64,000 nt of DNA from Ridgeia piscesae (GCA_025642075.2 JAODUO010000116.1:342001-406000), one strand, 5' to 3'. Shown: positions 1-36,800, counted from the stretch's first letter. Numbers and translations are program-made. Notes: a model not told the origin generated them from the letters alone.

Positions 1-21794
<21,794 letters not shown>

Positions 21795-21902
21795 CTGCAA
21801 CAAAACATCAAACACTCAGATAAGTATAAAGGTAAAAACAATATCATGTTCTTAAATCGTAAAATCCGCTACAGAAGTGGGATGATTTTTATTATTACAG
21901 CC

Positions 21903-22212
21903 CCATAATAGCACACCATCCAGTCCTCAGGACTGCTTGAAGAGTTTTACACTCTAGTAGTGAATTTACTCCCTAGCAGACCTGTTCAATCAAACAGCAT
22001 CTCACTTCTCTGAAAAGTATTCAGCCACACTGCAATTAATGCACTGACATTCGCACACAAATATCTACCATTGGCTACGGCCAGGTATTCACTCATACAG
22101 CCGAGTGAACTGGAGCAATGCAGAGTGAACTAACTTGTCCAAGACTGGACACAGCAGCACAGGATTCAAACCTGGTTCTCTTGACTGAGAAACAGACACT
22201 CTAACAAAGCAG
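21903..22212 (-). mobile_element. tRNA-derived SINE copy 3
   Basis: Near full length, just upstream of EHBP1 exon 1. It carries the CCAGTCCTCAGGACTGC block, the GCAGACCTGTTCAATC block, the GTGAACTGGAGCAATG block and a degenerate tRNA-like head ending near 22212. Confidence 0.65.
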
Positions 22213-23172
22213 GGTGCTGCTGCATTTCACTGTTGCACAACATTACTGCTATGGCAGTTGCCTTAAACATCCCTCACTGTTCTGACAGAAAACATCCAGT
22301 GATCCTAGATAGTTCCAGTTGGACTAGGTTTTCTTAACAAATTATCCCAGTTGTTCATTACAGTATTTTTTCTTGGGATTCCTGCAGTGAAAATAGTTTG
22401 TCCTCTTCCGACTTCCTTGTCTACAGGAATATAACTGGAAGCTTGAAACAAAATAACTTCCTCATTGTATCCGACTAAATTATATCTCCAAAATTAATAC
22501 ATACCCAGGGTAATTCTCATAGAAAAAATCCTATCTTTCTGGAAACTGAATTACCATTATAATAAATAAGTTACTGTTGATAGTCATGTTAATTTTTGTT
22601 GTTAAATTTATGTGTGCATCATTCACAATATTACATAATGAATACAATTATCTTTTATGAATAAGAATATTAACAATTAACTGGAAACTGGGTCTGTTTG
22701 GTCCTACATTCAGTAGACACACTTAATAAAAGTAAACTGCATTCAATTCAAAAGCAGTGCTCAACCAAGCTTGCAATTGTAGATTACACTGTGAATGCAT
22801 ATATGTATTTGACTATAATTGTTATGTGCATTCACTTGATTATTCTGTGGTATCAAACTATAAACAATGATCTCATTTGGGAAATGTGCCTGTTATGCAT
22901 TCAATGTCAGCGCTCAAACATTCAGCACCCAACAAACAGCAGTCACTGGGTTTTTAGCAATTCTTCCATTATGTAGGCATGACTGTAAGTCTACAGGCAG
23001 ACTCAGACAACCGGTGTGTTAGGGCTGATTTATTGGCATAAAATGGTGACTGAGCAATAAGCATCGTCTAAAAATATATCATTCAATAACTGAAGCAGAA
23101 GAAGAAACTGGAGATGTAATTCCAGATGTCCTTGTGTCAATTTTCTATGCAATGTGCAGATAGTGCAGTGCA

Positions 23173-23585
<413 letters not shown>

Positions 23586-23769
23586 ATGCAATGAACACTG
23601 CAACACTTGTGCGTGTGCATATACAACACCCATATGCATGCTATTTGGGCTATAGTTATTATTTTAATAAATTTATTTATTACCAAAGTATATTTAAATA
23701 TTAACATAATATTATTATTAAATTATTCACTGGAATGTGAGTGGACAAAGATAAACAAAGCTGGAATCA

Positions 23770-24238
23770 ACCGGCTGATCCTACAGCAACCAAGGAATTG
23801 AACAAACAATAGGCTGATCCTACAGCAACCAAGGAATTGAACAAACAATAGGCTGATCCTACAGCAACCAAGGAATTGAACAAACAATAGGCTGATCCTA
23901 CAGCAACCAAGGAATTGAACAAACAATAGGCTGATCCTACATCAACCAAGGAATTGAACAAACAATAGGCTGATCCTACAGCAACCAAGGAATTGAACAA
24001 ACAATAGGCTGATCCTACAGCAACCAAGGAATTGAACAAACAATAGGCTGATCCTACAGCAACCAAGGAATTGAACAAACAATAGGCTGGTCCTACAGCA
24101 ACCAAGGAATTGAACAAACAATAGGCTGATCCTACATCAACCAAGGAATTGAACAAACAATAGGCTGATCCTACAGCAACCAAGGAATTGAACAAACAAT
24201 AGGCTGATCCTACAGCAACCAAGGAATTGAACAAACAA
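23770..24238. repeat. 39-bp minisatellite
   Basis: Twelve nearly identical units containing AACCAAGGAATTGAACAAAC and AATAGGCTGATCCTACAGC. Only single-base differences (for example CATC for CAGC) occur, so the array is young. Confidence 0.94.
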
Positions 24239-24239
24239 T

Positions 24240-27200
24240 ACTAAAAGTGTGCAGATTAGACAATTGTTCAGAAATTGAACCCATTTTTGAAATTGAACTT
24301 GATTAAAAAGAAGTATATATGTACTGGGAAGAACTTTGGATTTTTACATAAATGAACAAATTTCACTTTCAACTCACCACATAACCATTGATTTAAATTA
24401 CCATAACATTTACATGGATGCATGAACACATGCCCACACATTATATGCTTTCACGTTGGCTACTTTATTTCTCAGGTCAACTGAATACAACATATTTTGC
24501 TATATGACGTAATGATACAAATGCGCACGAGCAGTCAACCATGTGCCTTGATACAATGAATTATGCAAGGATTAGTCAGGGCAACAAGCCAGGATCCACA
24601 CCCGTCTGTATCCTGGGCTTGGGCACCTTGGTGCATCTGTCTGTGTCTTACATTGCACAGATCTAGGCCAATATCATAAACAAGTAACAACAGTGAAACT
24701 GACTCGAGTAGTGACGTTGAAAATTGAAAACATTATTCATAACATTTACAGTGCATCAATCATGCCAACCATACTTAGCACTTGGGCAGGCTCGGTTGCT
24801 AGAACCAGATCTTCTTTCAGTGAACAAGACCTAGAATGACTTGCCATTTTATGTCAGAACATTCAGGGATGACATAAGAGTAAAAAGACAACATATATCA
24901 TTGACATATTACGTATAATATTGAAGTGCAGTAATGCATTACCTTTGGAGTACCTGATTCAACTAAAATTAGTCTAGTAATTACCATGGTAAACATATAC
25001 ATGTATAGGTCTTGCTTTTTCTATGAAATAAATACAAATGTATTTTTTAATGAACACACCTAATCAAAATAGTATAAAGTGTGTATATCAGAATTTACAG
25101 TTCATGCATACAATAAATAAATCCTCGTGCATACTAAAATTGACAAATCCTTTATAAATATATAAAAATGTGTAGTTTCCCACACGATTTACTGGCACAG
25201 TTATTAAAATTAATTGTATTAAACAATACTGTGAATGACATATAAATTGATTATCAAATTTTATGGCGACTATCAATTGTAACCTGTTTATTATACTGGT
25301 CATTCAATTTCCAGAAACATCGTTTTTTTCTTTGACAATCACTTTTTTAGACAGAACAAGTCATGAATTTTAGTCACAAAATACAATGGGGATTCATTTT
25401 ACATGTCCAGGTTTTATATTCCTGCAGCAAACTGTATTTTTTAGACAAAGAAGTTAGAAAGAGGAAGAACTATTTTAATGTAACAGGGAAGGCAAAAAAT
25501 ACTGTAATGAACAACACGGAGAGATAATCGGGTAGAATTTAGAACTGGCTGTTTTAGTCAGACAACTGTCATAGCAGTGATACACCATGTGTACTATAAC
25601 AGGGGAGTGCTGTAGTGCACTACTTTAGGGAAACAGATGACCTGACTCGATCAATAGTAGACTAGTCAATACCATGGTAAAATTATACATGTTGCTTTAT
25701 TTAAGATATAAATACAAATGTAATGAACATACTACACCTATTCAAAACAGTTAAAGTGTATGTTAATATAATAAATAGATATACTATAGACTACTAAATG
25801 AATGAGTAATTTCAATTAATCCTGGCATCACAAAGATTCATAGACAATGTGACATTAACAGATAATGCTAAAAAGGTCTAGAGAAAACGCCTAATTCCAA
25901 AGACTTAGGGAGGGCATGAGCTCCCCAGGTCTTCCCTGGACTCACCTGTGAAACCATAATATTTATATCAAACGTGGATCAGCCCTTCTGTCTTATAACA
26001 TCAAGGAAAGGGGTGTGAGGAGAATGATGTGGTCTGCTGGTCAAGCATGATCAAAATTATTAGCAACTTAAAAAACTTTAATTCATCAATGTGTATTGGG
26101 AGGTTTTCATAGTGAAAGCTGTCAGACTCAAAAAAGTCACTTTCATAATCATCTTCTCACACACTGATACATAGTTGCACAATTATGTGCCATCCAGCTG
26201 GAACCTGCATCTTTACAGATGGTGTAATCAGTAATCTTCTATAGTGTGTTATTTTTTATTTCTATTAAGCAGAGCAGTTTTCATAAGACCGTAATACAAG
26301 GTCAATTTCCGGAATGATTATATGGAAAAATCGTATTGGTAGACTGCACTGTATCTGGTAGGGTGGTACTACTGGTCAATGAGCACAACTGGTATCCTTT
26401 TTCAATCACGCATTTATAAATACAAATCATATCTTCAGTTCTTCAGTAATTCCTTTGGATATTTTATTATTACTACTTTGTTACCTTTATGAACACTGCA
26501 TTGTTTTTTAACTGGGGTTGCAAAAACACACTGTGTTTTGTTTTAAATAAAATTTTAACAACTTAAATTTGGGTTGTTTCACTTTTATCTTTAGGCAGAC
26601 AAGTAAACTTTTGTCTTTACTAGTTCCGCTGTGTAATAAATGCCAAAGTTCTACCCCTGTACAATATAGGTTACATCATTAAAGTAAAGTATGTATGTTC
26701 AAAAACTTCAATACTTTATCGAATGATCTAGCAGACTTAGGGTCTCCGCAGACTAAATCAAGGTAGTCCTAGCTAATGGCTCGGTCCTTCAATATATAAC
26801 TAAACAACTGAAATTTATTTCGAACATATGCCGTTTTGAACACAACTTCACAGCATAATTATCAACACAACTGATATCTGTCATTGTCACAACTGTGCTA
26901 CGTAATTTTATTTGAACACGTTTTCAATTTTAGTCGGGAGGCCCAATTAACAATTAATACAACCCGGCGAAGGTGAAATCACGCAATTGTCACGTACATA
27001 ACTTGTGTAAAATACAACATCAAAGCATGTTCTTCACATGTTGTATGGAACAAGATTTATTATGAGCCCCTCCCCCAGTCGCGACCCTGCGTCTGTCGCC
27101 CTGTCACTGACATCGCCTGTCAACGTGAAGTGCAGCAGGGACATGTTCAGATGTCGACGGGATGGTATTTACGGTTCACTAAATGTGGCAAAGCGTCGTG

Positions 27201-27270
27201 TTGGTAAAACATTAATTATGTTGTATCGTCTACAGAACGCATGCATACTCACTATTTGCATATTATACAG
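24240..27270. other. AT-rich region upstream of EHBP1 exon 1
   Basis: Probably intron of the EHBP1 5' UTR if transcription starts near 27.4 kb. Apart from the duplication noted separately, nothing is recognised. Confidence 0.35.
24930..25763. repeat. diverged direct duplication (about 150 bp, two copies)
   Basis: Segments 24930-25092 and 25607-25763 share ordered blocks: AGTGC…TAGTGCA-like start, TACCATGGTAAA, ATACATGT, ATAAATACAAATGTA and AATGAACA. No gene in either copy. Confidence 0.6.
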
Positions 27271-27271
27271 T

Positions 27272-27358
27272 TATAACATCCATATGTTTTTCAGAAGGTA
27301 CAATTCCGTAACGTTTTCTGTCACCAGAAACTTGTTGATGTTTTCCTCAGCCGCCATT
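27272..27358 (-). other. short minus-strand ORF, possible first-exon uORF
   Basis: A 28-codon frame starts MAAEENINKFLVTENVTE in a strong ATGGCGGC context and ends at TAA. It may be a uORF or first exon of a minus-strand transcript such as EHBP1, or an unrelated start. Weak donor candidates lie inside it. No family is recognised. Confidence 0.25.
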
Positions 27359-27367
27359 TTGCCTTAA

Positions 27368-27831
27368 TGCAGTCACGTGATTGTGTGGTCTGCTACAGAA
27401 AATAATGTTGTTAATTAACTTCATCTATGCAGTACGTTTGTAGACATTTGATAGTGAACAAAGTATCATCAGTTATGTAGAGTTCACAACAGTGAATTGT
27501 GCAAATGGCACCGCACTGTAACTGCATGTGGAACAAATGTTGAAAAATGTCTCGTTGAAAATACGAGACATGAAAAGTTTACCTCATTCCATTTTCACAT
27601 CAAATTGATATCCCGTCTTCCCAAATGTCAAAAGCTTATTTTGTAATTATGTGCACTTCATTTTTGTATCATTTATTTAGGTGTTTACATGTTTGTGTAG
27701 GTTATAAAATTGGCGTAAGATTCCAGTTTTCTAACGCGTCAAACGGTTTTAATACCGGTAATGTAATGTAGGTGCCCGTTAAGACTGAGGTAAATCATTG
27801 GTTCGGTAGCAGACAGCCGCGAAGAGGGAAA
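27368..27831. promoter_or_regulatory. possible bidirectional promoter, EHBP1 / zinc-finger gene
   Basis: This interval lies between a minus-strand ATG context (AAAATGGCGGC near 27358) and the plus-strand start of the zinc-finger gene (GGGAAAATGGCGTC). Both resemble the AANATGGCGGC motif bound by YY1 around animal start sites. EHBP1 needs an upstream non-coding exon and the zinc-finger gene begins here, so a shared promoter is plausible. No TATA box or CpG island was established. Confidence 0.35.
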
Positions 27832-27895
27832 ATGGCGTCAAAGAAACGACGGGGAAAATCCTCTATAAAATCTATTTTGGAAGAAGTACCAGGAA
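27832..27895 (+). CDS. zinc-finger gene exon 1
   Basis: The start is ATG in GGGAAAATGGCG; 21 codons read MASKKRRGKSSIKSILEEVP then G. The GTTAGT donor overlaps an in-frame TAG, so the frame must be spliced. One leftover base joins exon 2 to give Arg. Confidence 0.75.
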
Positions 27896-30800
27896 GTTAG
27901 TATACACATAAATGTTCTTTGTACCTTTATGCAAACGACTATCTGAGAATCGCACGTGATCGTGGTCTAGATGGCACCTGTCAGATTGTAATACATTGTA
28001 TCGGCTGCTAGCGCGTCAGGATACATTGTATCTGGGTCGATATTTTGTATTGTATTACATTTTAATAACTTTGTATACGTTGCCTCATTGATCTTTCGAC
28101 GTAAGGTAATTCAACGAACAAGATAGTTATGAAGAAATAGCACGTTGTGATCATTTGTTAGCCGTCTGCTTTACTATCATGTTTATATCGCAAGCCATTC
28201 TCTCACTCGGTTAATTAGCTATGCATGTTGACGGTACGAGTCCCTAGTCCTAGCCTTCTTGGAGTTGTTCATTGCAGATGTGCATTTTTTACTTAAACTT
28301 GTTGTCAATGATAACATTTGTGGGATGCATTTGGACAATATGTAGTTTTGACAATATAATAAAAAATAGGGTTCATAAAAAAACTTCATATAGCTATTTT
28401 ACCAATTTTTGTACATTTTTAACTTCCAGAGCATACATTGATATATAAAATTTCTTTTTTAAGGAAAAGTACAACCTTTATAATTAACCCTCAACTAGCA
28501 CATTTCAGTAAATAAAAAGACCATTCTAATGTATTAAATATGGCATAATAATATTATTAAAATAAATTACCTACAGGTATAAAAATAAGAACATGTACAT
28601 CTAAAACATACCAATAAAGGATACTACATAAAACCAATGTATATTAAAATATTGTTTCTCCGGGAACTTATTTGAGATCTTAAAGTCTTTAGAAGCAGAC
28701 TTCTACAGCCTGGCAAAACAATAATAATTTTCCTGTAATTGTGTTATTCTAAAGATAATCTAAATAGGTACTTCTTGTAAATATTTTAAATATAATGTTT
28801 GTATAACTCAGTATATGGGACTCATGTCACATATATTAAAAATAGGTCTTTCAGGTTTTTTTCTTGAACCACATTTCTAGATTGTGGTATTTTAAAAGAA
28901 ATATTACAGTATTCTGTTTTCTTAAAACCCTTCATACCTCACTGGTGTGGAATTGTCACTGAGCTGATTAACTATACACATGACTTGGTTAAATACTAGT
29001 TTGTTGCTGGCAGTGTCATATGAATAGTTTGACATTCCATTAAAGTAACCACCACACAAAAATGTGTATTACTATAAATGCAAGGCAAACAATAAATGCC
29101 CTTTAATTTGTTTGACAGTGTTTAATAATGTGTATGTTTTGTTGCTAGAAAGTAAGTTAAAGAATAAATGTTTCTGGTTAACAGAACTCTTGCAGAATGT
29201 AGAATGAATGCTAAACTGTGGTGCAATGTATTTTACATTAGTACTAGTAACATGCTAAACAATAAACAATGTTGAAACTCCAAATTGGATATTCAAAAAA
29301 TTCCAAAATAAACACATTGTAACAAAACACATCCCATCTCAATTCAGGATCACCGACTGGCACCGGAGTTCGGGTGAAGCAGGAACCAGTGGATACACCT
29401 GGTGGTCACGACGATGAGGGCGTGGTTGTGAAAACAGAACCCCAGGATGGGAGTGGTGACGATGGTGACCTGTCTCCGGGGGGTAGCATGTCGCTGGACG
29501 TGCTGGCCCAGGTGGCCAGTGACAGACTGGAGAGAGAACCCAGGAGGCGGAAGGAAGTGAGTCTGATACAGAGGAAGACCAAGGTGTGTACTGTGTCTGT
29601 GTCACTGTCACAGTTGTCATGTTCTTGTCTGTAACGTCCAGGATGACTGTCACAGTTGTCATGTTCTTGTCTGTAACGTCCAGGATGACTGTCACAGTTG
29701 TCATGTTCTTGTCTGTAACATCCAGGATGACTGTCACAGTTGTCATGTTCTTGTCTGTAACGTCCAGGATGACTGTCACAGTTGTCATGTTCTTGTCTGT
29801 AACGTCCAGGATGACTGTCACAGTTGTCATGTTCTTGTCTGTAACGTCCAGGATGACTGTCACAGTTGTCATGTTCTTGTCTGTAACGTCCAGGATGACT
29901 GTCACAGTTGTCATGTTCTTGTCTGTAAAGTCCAGGATGACTGTCACAGTTGTCATGTTCTTGTCTGTAACGTCCAGGATGACTGTCACAGTTGTCATGT
30001 TCTTGTCTGTAAAGTCCAGGATGACTGTCACAGTTGTTATGTTCTTGTCTGTAAAGTCCAGGATGACTGTCACAGTTGTCATGTTCTTGTCTGTAACGTC
30101 CAGGATGACTGTCACAGTTGTCATGTTCTTGTCTGTAAAGTCCAGGATGACTGTCACAGTTGTCATGTTCTTGTCTGTAAAGTCCAGGATGACTGTCACA
30201 GTTGTCATGTTCTTGTCTGTAAAGTCCAGGATGACTGTCACAGTTGTCATGTTCTTGTCTGTAATGTCCAGGATGACTGTCACAGTTGTCATGTTCTTGT
30301 CTGTAACGTCCAGGATGACTGTCACAGTTGTCATGTTCTTGTCTGTAACGTCCAGGATGACTGTCACAGTTGTCATGTTCTTGTCTGTAACGTCCAGGAT
30401 GGTGGTTCACATTTATAGAAAAAAATGTATATGGATCAACCACATAACGTGCATATTCAAACAAACAATATTCATAAATTTATATTTACAACACGTAATT
30501 GAAAAGAAATGTTGATTGACCCAGTGAGACCTGCACTAAGACCTTGAAGATCGCTGGTGTACAGACCACCTTAAACATTTATACCGTAGTGTTTAACAAA
30601 ATTCTGCACTTGGGAAAATACAAAGAGTTGCCAGATTTTTTACAGATGTAGAGCAGCATCATAGATGTGATCATTTTTAATTTGGGTTGGAGATATCAAG
30701 GAGGTATTGAGGAGAAACATCAGATTATCACTTATGTACAGAAATTTCCTCACTCAAATTACTGTGCCATTAAAACATTAATATCTGCTGCATTCACATC

Positions 30801-33800
30801 TTCCGGATCACCCTTATAAGCATAAACGTAATGAACACTAATTTTTTCGTCACTTTATCAGGAAAGTATCACTACAACAGGTGTGTTAAAGGTTTACTGC
30901 CTGCCGATTTGTGTTTAGTTAGTTTACTCGGAACAATGTTCGCAATTTGAAAGATTCCGCCTGTGTCATATTCAAATGGTAAAAAAATTGATTGGCAATA
31001 ATTAATGCTAAGGCGAGCAGAGTTAGTGTTTGATGTTTACCTTTCCCAGGTGTAGTCAGCTGACTTCCTGTTACAAATTACTGTTTGTTCAGTTCCTGTC
31101 GGGGGGGGGGGCTGGTTCCCTTTAATCACTTATGTGGTATTTTGCAGATCAAGCGGGTCCATTCCCACGGCATGTTGACTCTGGACCAGATTCACGCACT
31201 AAATGACAAGTTGCTAGTGAATCTGTTCGCAAACCTTGAGAGTAATGAGCTGACACGAAACTTCACCTACACCTGTTGGTTGGTGCCAAACTGTCAACAG
31301 ACGTTCAGCAGCTTTGGGAATGAGACAAAGTCAAAGGCGCAGGTGAAGGCACACCTGCGCCAACACATTGCTACCCTCAGGGCAGAGGCAGAGGCAGAGG
31401 GTAAGTGGGTGGCTTCCTCGTGTCACTGTGCAGTCTACGTTGGGGTGGGGTTCTCTGGAAAGGGTGAATAGCGCAAAACATTGGTCAACAAGGTTTGTCA
31501 TCTACAGCAAAGACAAGGTGACAAGGACCTTTGGCAAAAAAAGAGATAATTGTTGTTATACTTACTATCATGCTGGTGTTTTTTAGCACAACAGGGGAAG
31601 TTGGGAATAATCCCCATGTTTGATAGCGCAATGTTTTCTTGAATAATTCAGCTGTGACCATTTATACTCTGCAGTACACTTAATAACTCATGGAGTCCAT
31701 TCTACGTTTCATCATGTGAAACAGTGCTGCTCAAAATGTGGATGACCTGTCATCTTGTTACCTCAGCAACCTAATGTGCACAGTCACAGATAGGTGGCAG
31801 CACCTAACAACTGAGATACTGAAGGGGGCCATTTGACATGCCTGGAACACAATACCCTACTTTCCCACATTACGTTTGTTTAAATCAAAGTTATTACATT
31901 TAAGTCATTTAACAATTCATGTGTTCAGAATTGTATGCATATTTCTCCATAAAAGAGAATATGAAATAAACAATTGATAAAGTAAAAGTTGCCAGCTTGG
32001 ATCCCAATAGAGACAATATGTTTTATGAGTTTTCTTTTGTGTAGACCAAAGCACCATTGTTTTTCTCAGGTAGCCGTGTGCAGTGTGACAATTGGTTGAC
32101 ATGTGTGACAATTGGTTGACATGTCTGTTGTAGAAGACGACCCTGGGAAACAGCCGTTCTCAGCCGAGCCACTGCCATCGCTGAAGAAACGAGTGCAAGG
32201 TAAGTAGTGCCACCGCTGTCCCAAGGGGGACAAATTGCAAGATTGCCGTCTAACGTGAAATTTGTGTATACGTAGTCTGTCTGGCTTCGGTCTTCCACTT
32301 TGCCTTTTGGATGGGCTACTATTTTTCATAGATTTCTGTGTGGTCTGACAGCTGTTGCAATTTCCTGGTGTTTTAGAATGTGCTGTACCAGATCCGTGAT
32401 CGACACATGTAGGGTGGTAGTGGTGCCGTACCTCTGGTTTCATCCTTTCTCCTCTGGTTATTTTGCTTTCACCGATTTTTCTTATAGTCCTTTTTTCCGT
32501 CATTTTGATGTCCATGTCCCAAACCCTTTCCCAGTATCACAGAGGTGCACATGTTTCTTAAGTTTTTGGATGAATATTGATGGCACCCACACACCAGCAT
32601 GTTGATTTATTACAATGAACTTAGAAGTTAGTTTGGTAGAACTCTGACCGCCCTCTCTTTAACCAGTGGTAATGTTTATGCAGCTGACATCACGAGAAGC
32701 CGCAGGGGTCGACGAGCCGACCTTACAAAGGTCATCAACAGTAGTCGTCGATACAGCGAGCCACACAAGACCTTCACCACAATCAAGCCAATGTGGGCGT
32801 CAGACGTGAACGAGGCCATGGCGTCACTGGAGGAGGCCGCAGTCGACCCAGTCCCAGCCCCAGCGACCCCGAGGCGAAAATCTACCAAGAGAGTCATCAT
32901 ACCCAGTAAACGCAACGTCGCTGCTAAGAAACTGCTGCGTCGGTCGATGTACCAGAAAGTGACGGGGGTTCTCACTGTCAAGCCAGAAACTGGGGTAGAC
33001 TCGTTTGACACGGACATCGATGTCGAGAGTGTTTCCTCCGCCAGCCAGCAGGTGGCGACAGAGGCGGAAACGATCGAGGATCAGCCAGAGATGGACGAGT
33101 CAGATCGTGCTCGTCGCGAGAGTGAGATGTTGATCATTGAGTGGCTCCAGCAGGGTCAGCCGTACCACGATCATGGCTACACGTCCATATTTGGGCAGTA
33201 TTGGAACAATGGCCAAGAGGCGGGAGAAGCCCCGAAGGAGGAAGACGTGTCGTCACGCACCAGCGCACTCAAGTACAGCAAACACAGGTGTGTACATTTG
33301 GGTGGGGCGTTTCCGTTAAAAAATGTGTTGAGGGTTTCAGTGACACCCGGGACAGTGTATTCGGCACGAGGGATGGCAGTGTTTATTGTGACAAAATGTT
33401 CATTAGTACAAACTACAAAATACTTGTTATTACATACAAAGTACTTGTTATTGCACACAAAGTACTCGTCAAGGCAGATGCCTGAAATTTTGACTGAAAG
33501 TAGATGAAGTGTTGTACTACCTGTTTAGTTATTTGTTGTTTATCTTGATCACTGATTAATGGCACAATTTGTGTGAGAACTAATTTAAGACCTAATGTAC
33601 AGTGTATATAAAAGTGACAAATCAAATAAGTAAATATACCTTGGGTTGTTATATTCTTAAAAAACATTAAAATTATAAATTAGCTTAGAATGCAACCATA
33701 AACTGATATCATCTGGGTTGTAGAATAATAAATGCACGGATGTAATTTAGGTCTTTTTGCCCTTTTGTTTTCAGATTGCATATTATGTAAATAGAGTTTA

Positions 33801-36800
33801 TATAGAGGTGGTGCATGTTTTTTAGAAAGATGTTTCTAAATGAAGATCTTGGAACAGTTTTAAAATAGAGTATCGCTGTATTTGGAATGTCACTGCAGCC
33901 TGTTGGTAAAACATCCATGACTGTAAGCAATGCCAGCTGTGACGCTGACTTGTTTTGTTTACCCCGCAGGGCGTCAGGGGAGCGTGAGGGGGGGAAGGCC
34001 GTTATGCTGAAGCTGGGCATTGCCACGATGGACACGGCCAACACCATCCACATCCCTGTCATCAAACTGGCCCGTGTGCCTCCCACGCCCATCCTGGACG
34101 ACCTGGGGCTGCCCCTCAGTCCAACCACCCCCACGGTGATGGGGGAGGAGGTGGTGGTGGAGGGGCCTGGGGAGAGGGAGACCTTCCTCGGTCAGTCCTC
34201 ACGTGAGTACCAATGGGGCCAGTGTCAGCACTGGCCACAGCTGTGTTTGTCGTCCACTAGATGGCACCACTTGATTGTTAGTTACCTACCAGGTGGCGCC
34301 ACATGGTTTCACCACTTCTCTTGGTGCATGTGTGTGTTGGGTTTGATTTTATTTAGTTGCTGTAGGTTACTGTAAACATGTCTCCAAATGAAGCTTAAAA
34401 AGTGGGTGTTTTTCTGACACCGCCATGGGAGTTTATGTGGAACTAACTGGCCAATATTTCGACGTGTGACTGCAGACAAGTAGTAGACTGGCAGTGACTT
34501 TCTGTAAGGGCACATAGTGCAAGAAGTGTCTCTGAGATCCTTGTTCAGTCACAACAGATTGCCCAATCAGCTTCATGCAGAGTCCACCCATTATTTGGTT
34601 GGACAAAACCCTTTGTGGAGGGGTAAAAAATGAAGGAGCAAAAAAGGCCTTGCAAAATCATTGCTATTGTCATGCCTTGTATATGGGTATCACGTGTGTG
34701 TTTATAGTTTATTTCAGGTCATGTATGTATATGAAATCACACCATGTGTCCACCAAAAGATGCATGACTGACAGAAGGGTAATTCTACCTAAAGCCCTGT
34801 CCGAAGCCACAGTGGAATCACATATATGCAGTGTATGATGAATTGACTTAATGACAGCTGTTTGCCCCATCCATCATTCCATCTTTCACCCACCCCCCAA
34901 TGCCCTATTGATGACACTGTCCTATTTGCCCCGTCAGGTCGTTACCCTCCCATGCCCAAGTGTGAGTTGGCACGGCGGGGGCGTCTACACATCCCAGAGG
35001 AGGAGGACGAGTCGTACGTTGGCAGTGATGAGGAGGGTGGCAGGAAGAGGTGGATTAGTGCCTCCGACAACGACAGGGTACGTCAAGGTGGTGACACGTC
35101 AAGGTGGTGACACACCTGGGCCCAGTGTCGTGTTTGGGGTTTCAAAAGTGTTTTGTGTTGGTATTGGATTTATAAGTTGGTTTGACAAGTGCTGATTATA
35201 ATTGAAGGTTTAAATGAGACAGAAGGCAGCGCAGAAGAAAACATCCTATGAGGGGTGAAGAAGAATAAAACTGCAGTAATGGTGTTCACGCAGGAGGCAT
35301 CCCTGAGTTCAAAAAGGGCCATCAAATGTGAGGGGGGGAAATGCCTGTTGTGGGTATGGCCGTCAGCCATGTCACATTGTTAATTTTGGAGGTGTGTTTC
35401 TTCGCTCGCCCGGAATTGCAAACTATTAACAACCATCCATCACATTTCAACCAGCTTTCGTAGCGTCAAGATAGTGTTGTGGGATTTTTCACAATCCAGG
35501 TGGATAATGTGGAGATTTACTGTATTTAATGGGGTAGTGCTGCCAAATGGGTGTTTGCTAAGTGTTGATTGTAAATTAGTGCTAAAAAACACTCTGTGGC
35601 ACTACTGGGATGTTTTGGGTGAAACTGGACTACCTTTCAACAACATGTCTAAAGTATTAGGCATTCTTGAAATATCTCCAGGGCTCATTGGTTTTACAGT
35701 TTATTCACGAGTAGCTCAAACAAACCCTGGTTACAAAAGTGGCTGTCATTTGTGTCGGAAAAAGTTTGGTGTTTTGTGGGTTCGAAACTATGACCCAGAA
35801 ATGACGCTGTGTGACCCTTGGTGTGTGTTTGTGGGTTGCAGAAGATGGCGCTGAAGTGTATCCGGGAGCTGCGCAGCAAGAAGAAAGACGGCGTGCCCCT
35901 CGTGTGTAAGATCTGTAAGAGCAAGATGTTTACAGCCACTGCCACCCTCATGTACCACTACCGCAGCCACGCAGGTACGCATCCCTACATACACCCCTCA
36001 CAAATTCTATACAGATTAGATGTTTATTTAGCATCAAAGTGTATTCCAATTTTTTCTGCATATTTTAGGATTCAGTTTCAGATACCTGGAGTCGGCATGT
36101 TATGCAGATATACATAGATTTAAGTGCTAACTAAATAGTGTTTGAGTAATTTCAGTAAATGAACGTAGGCCATGCTTAACTACCGTAAAGGAAAAGGACT
36201 TCGGATTAACTATTAGTGCTGATACGAAGGTATCAGAGCAGTGTGGAATTGCAACAGCGAAGGGAAATCAAATTCTTCAATTAATTAGGCGAAATATAGT
36301 GTGTAAGGAAAAAGAACTAATAATATTGCTGTATAAAACAATAGTTAGGCTTCATTTAGAATACTGTATACAAGCGTGGAGGTCATATCGCAGGAAGGTT
36401 ATTGATATGCTAGAAAGAGTAGAAAGGAGAACAATCAAAATGATACCAAAACTCAGGAATATTAGTTATGAAATGTGTCAAAAAGAATGTGGATTAACAC
36501 ACTAGAAACCAGAGATTGAGAGGAGATCAGATAGAAGTGTTTAAAATATTGAATTGGTATGAAAATATTGACAGAAATATTTTTTCTCGGTTAGGGAAGA
36601 GAGAGGACTAGAGGACATGGAGTTACATTAGCAAAGAAGCAGTGTAGACTAGATATTTAAAAAATTCAAATTTTAACGAAGAACAGTAAATGAATGGAAC
36701 AGATTATCAGCTGATTGTATATGTGCTAGTAGTGTTAATATATTTAAAAGTTAAATCGACATATACCTAAGAAGGGCGGGGTACACTTAGATAGATAGGT

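Noticed and set aside
29339..30515. 300-350-codon frames of 14-residue repeats
   Set aside because: 42-bp minisatellite in intron 2 of the zinc-finger gene; only 29348-29583 on the plus strand is exon.
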